Source: JBECKR01 sp040235415 (GTDB taxonomy: Bacteria > Acidobacteriota > Polarisedimenticolia > Polarisedimenticolales > Polarisedimenticolaceae). From it: DNA of 8,560 nucleotides. The stretch covers positions 1 through 8,560 of the forward strand of contig JBECKR010000249.1 of assembly GCA_040235415.1 (NCBI GenBank). The letters run 5' to 3'. The notes under the pieces are model-generated. The model had not been told where the DNA came from and did not search any database. It saw only the letters and a list, made by a program, of their open reading frames with translations. Each line of letters starts with the position of its first letter. The stretch's first letter is position 1. The translations under genes and the position numbers were made by a program. Below are positions 1-8,269 of the stretch, in pieces.

Positions 1-182
1 CCGGCCGCGGCGGCCCCCCGCCCCGCCACGACGGTGCCGTCCGCCGGGGCCGCCGCGGCGGCGAAGTCGATGCACAGCGGCTGCGTCGGCGAGCTGCCGC
101 CGCCGCCGCACGCGCCCGCGACGCCGAACGCGAGCGCGACGAGCACGAGCCCGAGTGCGGGCCGCCGACCGATGGTTGCCAT
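1..182 (-). CDS. Putative lipoprotein, N-terminal part only (gene runs off the left edge)
   Basis: An open frame starts with ATG at 182 and stays open to base 1, giving about 60 residues; the rest lies outside the window. A good ribosome site (GGGAGG, 6 bases before the ATG) decides the start. The N-terminus is a lipoprotein signal: a short basic stretch (residues 6-7 RR), a hydrophobic core (about residues 9-22), then VAGAC with the cysteine at residue 25, followed by the flexible GGGGSS linker typical of bacterial lipoproteins. The residue at -3 of the lipobox is Ala rather than the usual Leu, so lipidation is likely but not certain. The visible mature part (about 35 residues) is Ala/Gly/Pro-rich with one further Cys (about residue 37) and gives no family. 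It is divergent from the tricorn-like protease gene, with 278 bases between the start codons. Confidence 0.68.
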   Translation of the reverse strand, partial: MATIGRRPALGLVLVALAFGVAGACGGGGSSPTQPLCIDFAAAAAPADGTVVAGRGAAAA

Positions 183-460
183 GCGCGCCTCCCGACGACG
201 ACTCGGGCATCGGGCCCGGAGCCCCGACCGCGTTCGCCGACGCTTCCACGAGAATGACAGGATGGATTACCACACCCCGGTGCGTCCGGGCAACCGGCCG
301 CGGTCGCCTTCCGCGGGGTATCCGCGTCCCGGGGCCGCAGGTACGGCGACCCGCGAGGGACGACAACGCCGGGGCGGGCGGCCGCGAAACCGGATCGTGT
401 CCGGGCCGTATGGGGTACGATGCGGCCCTTTTTCCCCCTCGAGGTCACGGGAGACACGCC
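183..460. other. Divergent intergenic region between the lipoprotein and tricorn-like protease genes
   Basis: No convincing gene is seen in this 278-base stretch. It must hold the promoters of both divergent genes, but I see no clear -35/-10 pair on either strand; a lone TACGAT at 416-421 could be a -10 element for the protease gene. The only structured element is the hairpin with a T-run at 403-433, listed separately. The ribosome sites of the two genes mark its ends: GGGAGG on the minus strand beside 182, and GGGAG at 449-453 on the plus strand. Confidence 0.6.
403..433 (+). promoter_or_regulatory. Possible attenuator-like hairpin with T-run in the protease leader
   Basis: GGGCCG (403-408) pairs perfectly with CGGCCC (423-428), which is followed at once by five T (429-433). 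An alternative nested fold uses CGTA (407-410) with TACG (416-419) around a 5-base loop. The shape is that of an intrinsic terminator, but it lies 28 bases before the protease start codon and no plus-strand gene ends upstream, so if it works it would act as a leader attenuator. The 6-bp stem and 14-base loop are modest, and hairpins are common in GC-rich DNA. Confidence 0.25.
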
Positions 461-3763
<3,303 letters not shown>

Positions 3764-3778
3764 GGGATTTCGGGACGT

Positions 3779-3994
3779 TCAGCAGCGAAAGCGACAGATG
3801 CCGTCGATGTCGCATCCGACGAACTTGCAGCGGTAGCCGTTGACGACCTTCCACCTCGGACACGGTCGGGTGCAGTTCTCCTGTCCTGGAGGCGCGGCGG
3901 CGAATCCTGGCGTGGGAGAGAGAAGAACCGTGGCGCCGGCGGCGAGCGCCGCGGTCGCGAGCACTGCGACGACGAACCTCCGTATCCCTCGCAT
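3779..3994 (-). CDS. Small exported six-cysteine miniprotein, function unknown
   Basis: A 71-aa protein of no family I recognise. ATG 3994 is supported by AAAGGA 7 bases upstream. Residues 1-33 look like a Sec signal peptide (basic RGIRR start, hydrophobic core about 8-26, FAAA cleavage region near 31-34). The mature part is only about 37 residues and holds six cysteines at 41, 45, 56, 61, 67 and 71, spacing C-x3-C-x10-C-x4-C-x5-C-x3-C, with the last Cys being the C-terminal residue. Basic residues are frequent (about 6 Lys/Arg), so the mature peptide is probably net positive. An even cysteine number in an exported peptide suggests three disulfides. It is convergent with the protease gene (15 bases between stops) and lies 120 bases downstream of the exported 187-aa gene on the same strand. 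It could be a structural envelope peptide, an inhibitor or an antimicrobial-like peptide; nothing in the sequence decides between these. Confidence 0.75.
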   Translation of the reverse strand: MRGIRRFVVAVLATAALAAGATVLLSPTPGFAAAPPGQENCTRPCPRWKVVNGYRCKFVGCDIDGICRFRC

Positions 3995-4011
3995 GCGGGA
4001 GTCCTTTCTCG

Positions 4012-4050
4012 CCGTCGGGATCCTGCCGCCCTTCGGGGCGCGGCCGACGG
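4012..4050 (-). promoter_or_regulatory. Stem-loop in the leader of the six-cysteine gene
   Basis: CCGTCGG (4012-4018) and CCGACGG (4044-4050) are perfect reverse complements and enclose a second hairpin, CGCCC (4027-4031) with GGGCG (4036-4040) around a 4-base loop. On the minus strand the structure ends just before the AAAGGA ribosome site of the miniprotein gene, so it may influence translation or protect the mRNA end. There is no T-run, so it is a poor terminator for the upstream 187-aa gene. Confidence 0.3.
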
Positions 4051-4114
4051 GTCGGGAGAGTCTACGTCGGACGGGCCCCGTCGCCCAGCGAAATCACAGG
4101 CTGCGCGACCTTCG

Positions 4115-4678
4115 TCAGTTCGTCCGATAGGCGTACAACTCGACCTCCGCGCTCTTGTCCGAGGTGTTGTAGAGGTAGACGCGGTAGCGCGGGAAGGCGA
4201 CCTCGTAGCGCGCCTGCCGCGACGCGAAGTACGGCGACGCGGAGGATACGCCGGGTGCCTCGACATGGAGCGTGAACAGCATCTCTCCGCGCTCGAAGAA
4301 CGCGTTGCGGACCGTCTCGACGTCCGGGACGAGGAACGCCCCGACCGTCCCGGGGCGGCCGACGTCGCCCTTGGTCTGGCCGGCGATCCCGACGACGACG
4401 TGGGCGAATCCGTCGACGTCGAGCGTTCCGCCGTCGACGAGTCGCGTCGTCGCCGACGGATCGACCGGCGCGACGATGAGATGATCCGTCTGCGAGAAGG
4501 ACGCCAGGCGGACCGGTCCGCGGATCGCGACCTCGCCGTCGACCTTCTGGATCTCGGGCCAGTTCGTCACGAAGACCTCCCGCGCGGCCTGCGCGACGGT
4601 CCCGGACGACGCGGCCCACGCGAACGCCGCGACGAGCGCGGCGACTCCCAAAGTTCCGGAGACGATCGTTCGGCGCAT
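4115..4678 (-). CDS. Exported protein of unknown function, 187 aa
   Basis: ATG 4678 follows a strong AAAGGAGG ribosome site 4 bases upstream; the frame stays open much further upstream, but that part lies opposite the glycosylase gene and is not coding. Residues 1-31 form a Sec signal peptide (RR at 2-3, hydrophobic 10-22, AQA|A cleavage at about 31), so the product is periplasmic or secreted. The mature part starts with a beta-strand-like VFVTNWP segment (35-41) followed by a VDGEVAIRGPV repeat-like strand (46-56), and ends with RYRVYLYN (164-171) and ELYAYRTN at the C-terminus. There are no cysteines and no catalytic motif. The alternating hydrophobic pattern suggests an all-beta domain. 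I recall similar uncharacterised exported proteins in Acidobacteriota genomes, but cannot name a family. It is divergent from the DNA glycosylase gene (57 bases between starts) and is followed on the same strand, after 120 bases, by the six-cysteine gene. Confidence 0.82.
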   Translation of the reverse strand: MRRTIVSGTLGVAALVAAFAWAASSGTVAQAAREVFVTNWPEIQKVDGEVAIRGPVRLASFSQTDHLIVAPVDPSATTRLVDGGTLDVDGFAHVVVGIAGQTKGDVGRPGTVGAFLVPDVETVRNAFFERGEMLFTLHVEAPGVSSASPYFASRQARYEVAFPRYRVYLYNTSDKSAEVELYAYRTN

Positions 4679-4735
4679 CGGTCCTCCTTTCGCAGGCCGC
4701 GGAGCGCGGCTACCCTGGACGGGGGTGAGGCGAGC

Positions 4736-5299
4736 GTGCTCGACGTCGCATTCTACCGGCGGCCAACGCTCGAGGTCGCGCGCGACCTCCTCGGCCGCGT
4801 GCTGTGCCGCCGCGACGGCGACGGGACGGTCGTCCGCGGCCGCCTCGTCGAGGTCGAGGCGTACGACGGGCCGCGCGATCGTGCGAGCCACGCGTCGCGC
4901 GGCCGCACGGCGCGCAACGCGCCGATGTTCGAGCCGGGCGGGATCGCGTACGTCTACCTCGTCTACGGGAAGCACCACTGCCTCAACGTCGTGACGGGAT
5001 CGGCGGGATTCCCCGCCGCCGTGCTGCTGCGCGCCGCCGAGATCGACGGCGACGCGAGGGCCGCGAGCGGGCCCGGCCGCCTGACCCGCGCCTTCGGCGT
5101 CGACCGTACGCTCGACGGCGCGTCGCTGCTCGGTCCGGATCTCTGGATCGAGTCCGGCGAGAGCGTTCCGGATCGCGCCGCCCGGCGTACCGCGCGAATC
5201 GGTGTGGCGTACGCCGGGGCGTGGGCACGGCGGCGTTACCGCTTCGTCGTGCGCGGGCACCCCGCGCTGTCCGGGCCGCGCGCGCTCGACGGGCGCTGA
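4736..5299 (+). CDS. mpg: DNA-3-methyladenine glycosylase, AAG/MPG family
   Basis: This is a monofunctional base-excision repair enzyme of the AAG (MPG) fold, which flips out and removes 3-methyladenine and other alkylated purines. The 187-aa length is normal for bacterial members. Start is GTG 4736: GAGG lies 5 bases upstream and the family's conserved N-terminus (FYRRPTLEVARDLLGRVL) follows at residue 6. Family residues are visible at the right spacing: Glu41 and Tyr43 in VEVEAYDG (human Glu125 and Tyr127), His52 in ASHASRG (human His136), then RNAPMF (60-65), the YVYLVYG strand (about 73-79) and CLNVV with the conserved Asn (about 85). The gene looks intact and cytoplasmic. It is divergent from the exported 187-aa gene, with only 57 bases for both promoters, and is followed by the 175-base region that carries a sigma-54 promoter. 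Confidence 0.93.
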   Translation: MLDVAFYRRPTLEVARDLLGRVLCRRDGDGTVVRGRLVEVEAYDGPRDRASHASRGRTARNAPMFEPGGIAYVYLVYGKHHCLNVVTGSAGFPAAVLLRAAEIDGDARAASGPGRLTRAFGVDRTLDGASLLGPDLWIESGESVPDRAARRTARIGVAYAGAWARRRYRFVVRGHPALSGPRALDGR

Positions 5300-5323
5300 G
5301 CGTCGCCGCGCCGGAACAATCGA

Positions 5324-5389
5324 CCGGTTCCCGGAAAGAGGTACACGGTGCCGCATCGCCGTGACGCCGCGAAAATGCCCGGTTCGCGG
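5324..5389 (+). repeat. Pair of near-identical 11-bp inverted-symmetry sites upstream of the sigma-54 promoter
   Basis: CCGGTTCCCGG (5324-5334) and CCGGTTCGCGG (5379-5389) match at 10 of 11 bases, and each reads partly the same on both strands. They start 55 bases apart, about five helical turns, and lie about 100 and 45 bases before the inferred transcription start. They could be upstream sites for a sigma-54 activator. Against this, the first 11-mer also occurs inside the sulfotransferase-like gene at 6825-6835, so chance is a real possibility. Confidence 0.22.
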
Positions 5390-5400
5390 GCTATTGGTGC

Positions 5401-5416
5401 TGGCACGCCCGTTGCT
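5401..5416 (+). promoter_or_regulatory. Sigma-54 (RpoN) promoter of the DUF5666-like gene
   Basis: TGGCACG-N4-TTGCT matches the sigma-54 consensus TGGCACGNNNNTTGCW at every defined base, with GG at 5402-5403 (-24) and GC at 5414-5415 (-12), 10 bases between them. The inferred transcription start is near 5427, giving a leader of about 48 bases that ends in a strong AAGGAGGT ribosome site. Sigma-54 promoters need an ATP-driven enhancer-binding activator; no activator gene is in the window. Confidence 0.85.
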
Positions 5417-5474
5417 GTCAAAAATGGACGACTTTAATCTATTGAACACCGTCCTTCGGAAGGAGGTTCCCACG

Positions 5475-5810
5475 ATGAAGAAGAACGTCCTGCGTGCCCT
5501 GGTCGTCGCCGCGGTGCTGGCGTTGCTCGCGCCCGCGGTCGCGCTCGCCGGCGACGCCGCGATGAAGTCCTGCAAGGGAGAGATCACCGCGGTCGACGCG
5601 TCGGCGAAGACCGTCACCGTGAAGGTCGAGGCGATGGGACAGAACGAGGCCAAGGAGATGACGCTCGCGGTCGACGACAACACCAAGATCGTGAAGGACG
5701 GCCAGGCGGTCGGTCTCTCGACGATCCAGAAGGGCGACCACGTCGCGGTCAACTATCGTGACGCGGAAGGCGGCGCCGTCGCGATCAGCATCGGCATCCA
5801 GAAGGGCTGA
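5475..5810 (+). CDS. Small exported DUF5666-like protein, 111 aa
   Basis: ATG 5475 sits 7 bases after AAGGAGGT (5460-5467), a near-perfect anti-16S match that implies high expression. Residues 1-25 are a classic Sec signal peptide (KK at 2-3, hydrophobic 8-19, ALA|G cleavage after 25). The mature part of about 86 residues has one Cys (33) and the pattern GEITAVDASAKTVTVKV (35-51), VDDNTKI (about 66-72), then QKGDHVAVNYRD, which resembles the small beta-barrel (OB-like) DUF5666 repeat: a 'G.I.avd' strand, a 'T.i' strand and a 'GD.V.V' strand. No ligand or enzymatic role is established for that family that I can rely on. It is a single-gene unit with its own sigma-54 promoter and intrinsic terminator. 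CusF-like metal binding is less likely because the Met/His/Trp ligand set is not seen. Confidence 0.85.
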   Translation: MKKNVLRALVVAAVLALLAPAVALAGDAAMKSCKGEITAVDASAKTVTVKVEAMGQNEAKEMTLAVDDNTKIVKDGQAVGLSTIQKGDHVAVNYRDAEGGAVAISIGIQKG

Positions 5811-5846
5811 TCGCGGCCGAGGCCGCGCGAGCCCGTTTCGAATAGA

Positions 5847-5894
5847 GCGCTCCCGGGACCCCGCGGCGCCGCGGGCGACCGGGAGCGCGTTTTT
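5847..5894 (+). terminator. Strong Rho-independent terminator after the DUF5666-like gene
   Basis: GCGCTCCCGG (5847-5856) and CCGGGAGCGC (5879-5888) form a perfect 10-bp stem. The enclosed sequence holds a further self-complementary CCGCGG/CCGCGG element, and the stem is followed after one G by five T (5890-5894). It lies 36 bases after the stop codon and separates this unit from the four-gene run that starts at 5924. Confidence 0.88.
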
Positions 5895-5911
5895 GTCCGG
5901 TGAAGTCGTTG

Positions 5912-5917
5912 TAGACT
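5912..5917 (+). promoter_or_regulatory. Possible -10 element for a leaderless transcript
   Basis: TAGACT (TANNNT pattern) ends 6 bases before ATG 5924, so a transcript would start at or next to the start codon. No Shine-Dalgarno sequence is present between the preceding terminator and this ATG, which fits leaderless initiation. No good -35 hexamer is seen at 16-18 bases; a T-rich stretch (5890-5895) is the only candidate. Confidence 0.3.
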
Positions 5918-5923
5918 CCCCCC

Positions 5924-6112
5924 ATGGACCTCCGGCGCCACGGGATCGAGCCCGATCCGATCATCGAGCGCTACAAGTGCGACGTCGATCGCTCGCTCCT
6001 GAGAGAGAATCTGCGACGCAGCGTGAAGGAGCGGCTCGCCAACCTCGTGGCGCTCCAGAAGCTGGCCGAGGAGGCGCGTAGGGCGGGGCTGCGCCGCGCG
6101 CGATCGCGGTGA
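5924..6112 (+). CDS. Small charged helical protein, possible antitoxin-like partner of the nucleotidyltransferase
   Basis: A 62-aa protein whose stop codon overlaps the start of the nucleotidyltransferase gene by four bases (GTGA, 6109-6112), so the two are very likely translationally coupled. It is rich in Arg, Lys and Glu, with residues about 15-57 predicted to be helical (DRSLLRENLRRSV, then NLVALQKLAEEARRAG). There is no signal peptide, membrane segment or Cys pair. I recall similar short 'DR.L.RENL...L..LQ..AEE.R..G' proteins encoded just upstream of nucleotidyltransferase genes in several GC-rich bacteria, but know no experimental function. The arrangement (short charged protein first, larger catalytic-fold protein second, overlapping) is typical of toxin-antitoxin modules; this role is inference. 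No ribosome site precedes the ATG. Confidence 0.78.
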   Translation: MDLRRHGIEPDPIIERYKCDVDRSLLRENLRRSVKERLANLVALQKLAEEARRAGLRRARSR

Positions 6113-6594
6113 CCGACTTCGAGACCTTGCTGCGCGCCCTCGCCGACGGACGCGTCGATTTCATCGTCGTCGGCGGCCTCGCCGCGGCGGCCCACGGCGC
6201 GACGAGACTGACGCAGGACGTCGACGTCGTTTACGCGCGCGCCGTGCCCAATCTCGAGCGCATCGTCGCCGCGCTGGGACCCCACGCCCCGTACGTCCGC
6301 GGAGCTCCCGAAGGGCTTCCGTTCCGTTGGACCGTCGAAACCCTGCTTCGGGGTCTGAACTTCACCCTCACGACGCGTATCGGCGACGTCGACCTGCTCG
6401 GCGAGATCGCGGGCGGGGGCAGCTACGAAGAACTACTCCCGCACACGATCGAGCTCGAGTTCTTCGGCGCCCCCTGTCGCTGCCTCGACCTCGCGACCCT
6501 CATCCGAGTCAAGCGAGCCGCGGGGCGGCCGCGCGACTTCGAGACGATCGCGGAGCTCGAGGCGCTCCTCGAGGAAGGCGACTGCGGACGCTGA
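6109..6594 (+). CDS. Pol-beta-fold nucleotidyltransferase (minimal NTase, AbiEii/DUF6036-like)
   Basis: A 161-aa protein starting at GTG 6109 inside the stop of the 62-aa gene. It has the minimal nucleotidyltransferase signature: VVGGLAAAAHG (20-30) as the GG nucleotide-binding turn, then RLTQDVDVV (33-41) with Asp37 and Asp39 as metal ligands, and GDVDLL (92-97) providing the likely third carboxylate. The C-terminal LIRVKRAAGRPRDFETIAEL segment (131-150) is the usual 'LI..K.AAGRPKD' tail of this group. All expected catalytic residues are present, so it should be active as a nucleotide transferase. Relatives include toxins that adenylylate proteins or modify tRNA (AbiEii and MenT families), but many others are uncharacterised, and the substrate cannot be read from sequence. 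Its stop is two bases before the next gene. Confidence 0.88.
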   Translation: MTDFETLLRALADGRVDFIVVGGLAAAAHGATRLTQDVDVVYARAVPNLERIVAALGPHAPYVRGAPEGLPFRWTVETLLRGLNFTLTTRIGDVDLLGEIAGGGSYEELLPHTIELEFFGAPCRCLDLATLIRVKRAAGRPRDFETIAELEALLEEGDCGR

Positions 6595-6596
6595 CG

Positions 6597-7349
6597 ATGG
6601 CCAGGCGATCCCGACCCCCGCTCCGGATCGCGATGTGGTCCGGTCCCCGCAACATCTCGACCGCGATGATGCGCTCGTTCGGCAACCGCCCCGACACCGC
6701 GGTGTGCGACGAGCCGCTGTACGCGCATTACCTGACGAGGGTGGCGGTCGACCATCCGGGGGCCGACGAGGTCGTGGCGCGCCACGAGACCGACTGGCGC
6801 GCCGTCGTCGCGTTCCTCACCGGGCCGGTTCCCGGCGGCAAGGCGGTGTTCTACCAGAAGCACATGGCGCACCACCTGCTTCCCGAGATCGACCGCGGCT
6901 TCCTCGGCGCGCTCGACAACGCGTTCCTGATCCGGGATCCGGGGCCGATGCTGGTGTCGCTCGCGAAGCGCATGGGCCGGCCGACGCTGGCCGACACCGG
7001 GCTCGACCTCGAGGTCGAGATCTTCGAGCAGGTTTGCCGGGACACCGGCCGGATCCCCCCGGTCGTCGACGCGCGCGACGTCCTGCTCGACCCCGAGAGG
7101 ACGCTGCGCGCGCTGTGCGCCGCGCTCGATCTCGAGTTCCTCGCCGACATGTTGCGGTGGCCGCCGGGGCGGCGCCCGACCGACGGGGTGTGGGCCGAGC
7201 ACTGGTACCGCGACGTCGAGGCGTCGACCGGGTTCCGGCCGTACCGCGAGCCCACGGACCCGGTTCCCGAAGCGCTCGAGCCGCTCCGGCGCGAGTGTCT
7301 CGAGCGGTACGCGATGCTCTACGCCCACCGCCTGCGGCCGGCGGGCTGA
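6597..7349 (+). CDS. P-loop sulfotransferase-like protein, 250 aa
   Basis: The N-terminal WSGPRNISTAM (14-24) is a sulfotransferase-type 5'-phosphosulfate loop, with Arg18, Ser21 and Thr22. RDP (113-115) with Ser121 eight residues after Arg113 matches the 3'-phosphate (PAPS) site of sulfotransferases. Between them are DEPLYA (38-43) and QKHMAHH (87-93), which mark the subgroup that accompanies class IV aminotransferases. No signal peptide or membrane segment is seen, so it is cytoplasmic. The donor is probably PAPS, but neither donor nor acceptor is proven; some members of this subgroup may have another phosphate-linked substrate. ATG 6597 is two bases after the nucleotidyltransferase stop; the nearest purine run (GAGGAAGG, 6571-6578) is 18 bases away, so translation probably relies on coupling. 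It is followed after 14 bases by the aminotransferase. Confidence 0.82.
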   Translation: MARRSRPPLRIAMWSGPRNISTAMMRSFGNRPDTAVCDEPLYAHYLTRVAVDHPGADEVVARHETDWRAVVAFLTGPVPGGKAVFYQKHMAHHLLPEIDRGFLGALDNAFLIRDPGPMLVSLAKRMGRPTLADTGLDLEVEIFEQVCRDTGRIPPVVDARDVLLDPERTLRALCAALDLEFLADMLRWPPGRRPTDGVWAEHWYRDVEASTGFRPYREPTDPVPEALEPLRRECLERYAMLYAHRLRPAG

Positions 7350-7363
7350 AGGGGGAGACGGCG

Positions 7364-8269
7364 ATGCTCCAGCAGTTCGACGAGCGCAACCGCGACCTCG
7401 TCGTCAACGTCGCGGGAAGGCTCGTGCACCGCGACGAGGCCGGCGTCAGCCCGTTCGACTCGGCGGTGCAGGGCGGAGACGCCGTGTGGGAGGGGCTGCG
7501 GCTCTACCACGGTCGCATCTTCAAGCTGCGCGAGCACCTCGCCAGGCTCCGGAGCTCCGCCAAGGCGCTGGCGTTCGCGGAGATCCCGAACGACGAGGCG
7601 ATCGTGCGCGAGATCCGACGCACGCTCGACGCGAACGGCATGCGGGACGGAGTCCACGTCCGGCTGACGCTGACGCGCGGACGGAAGTTCACCTCCGGCA
7701 TGGACCCGCGGCTGAACACGTCCGGACCGACGCTGATCGTGCTCGCGGAGCACAAGGCCCCGGTGTACGGCCGGAGCGGCCTGGCGTTGATCACGTCGAG
7801 CGTGCGTCGCTTCCCTCCGGATTGTCTCGACCCGAAGATCCATCACGCCAATCTCATCCAGTCGATCCTGGCGAAGATCGAGGCGAACGCGGCCTGTGCG
7901 GACGACGCCGTGATGCTCGACGTTCGCGGCTTCGTGGCGGAGACGAACGCCACCCACCTGTTCGCGGTGACGTCGGGCCGCGTCGAGACGCCGCGGACGG
8001 TGGCGTGCCCCGAGGGCATCACGCGCGCCACCGTCCTCGAGCTGTGCCGCGAGCGCTCGATCCCGAACGCGGAGCGCGACCTCACGCTCGCGGAGCTGTA
8101 CCGCGCCGACGAGGTGTTCTGCAGCGGGACGATGGGGGAGCTGGTGGCGGTGACCTGCATCGACGGGCGCACGATCGGAGACGGCCGGCCGGGCGCGATG
8201 ACCGCGCGGCTGTCCGAGCTCTACGCCGATCTCACGGCGCGGGCGGGGGAGCCGGTGGTGGGACCGTGA
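7364..8269 (+). CDS. Class IV PLP aminotransferase, branched-chain amino acid aminotransferase-like
   Basis: A 301-aa fold-type IV transaminase (E. coli IlvE, 309 aa). Start ATG 7364 has GGGGGAGA 5 bases upstream. Lys158 in DPKIHHANL is the PLP-binding lysine (IlvE Lys159) and Glu193 in FVAETNATHLF is the conserved cofactor glutamate at the IlvE position. Other family blocks are VWEGLRLYHGRIFKL (about 45-59), REHLARL, the LDVRGFVAE strand, GITRATV and GTMGEL near the C-terminus where BCATs usually have GTAAE. It probably transfers amino groups between a branched-chain or related amino acid and 2-oxoglutarate, but the altered GTMGEL loop and its neighbour suggest a specialised substrate, so I do not call it ilvE. 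D-amino acid transaminase or aminodeoxychorismate lyase are less likely by motif. Its last 38 bases overlap the convergent nuclease gene. Confidence 0.9.
   Translation: MLQQFDERNRDLVVNVAGRLVHRDEAGVSPFDSAVQGGDAVWEGLRLYHGRIFKLREHLARLRSSAKALAFAEIPNDEAIVREIRRTLDANGMRDGVHVRLTLTRGRKFTSGMDPRLNTSGPTLIVLAEHKAPVYGRSGLALITSSVRRFPPDCLDPKIHHANLIQSILAKIEANAACADDAVMLDVRGFVAETNATHLFAVTSGRVETPRTVACPEGITRATVLELCRERSIPNAERDLTLAELYRADEVFCSGTMGELVAVTCIDGRTIGDGRPGAMTARLSELYADLTARAGEPVVGP

Noticed and set aside
416..421. TACGAT as a firm -10 promoter element of the protease gene
   Set aside because: No matching -35 hexamer is present 16-18 bases upstream, so it is only mentioned, not called.
155..460. Upstream extension of the protease frame to 155
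   Set aside because: The extra residues are not signal-peptide-like and cover the divergent promoter region; ATG 461 has the ribosome site and starts a proper signal peptide.
4679..4735. Promoters in the 57-base divergent gap between the 187-aa gene and the glycosylase gene
   Set aside because: TACCCT at 4711-4716 could be a -10 for the glycosylase gene, but there is no -35 and the gap is too short to separate signal from chance.
4679..5752. Upstream extension of the exported 187-aa frame to 5752 on the minus strand
   Set aside because: It runs antisense through the DNA glycosylase and DUF5666-like genes; the ribosome site and signal peptide fix the start at 4678.
6825..6835. Third copy of the CCGGTTCCCGG word
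   Set aside because: It lies inside the sulfotransferase-like coding region and encodes family-compatible residues; most likely chance, and it weakens the upstream-site idea.
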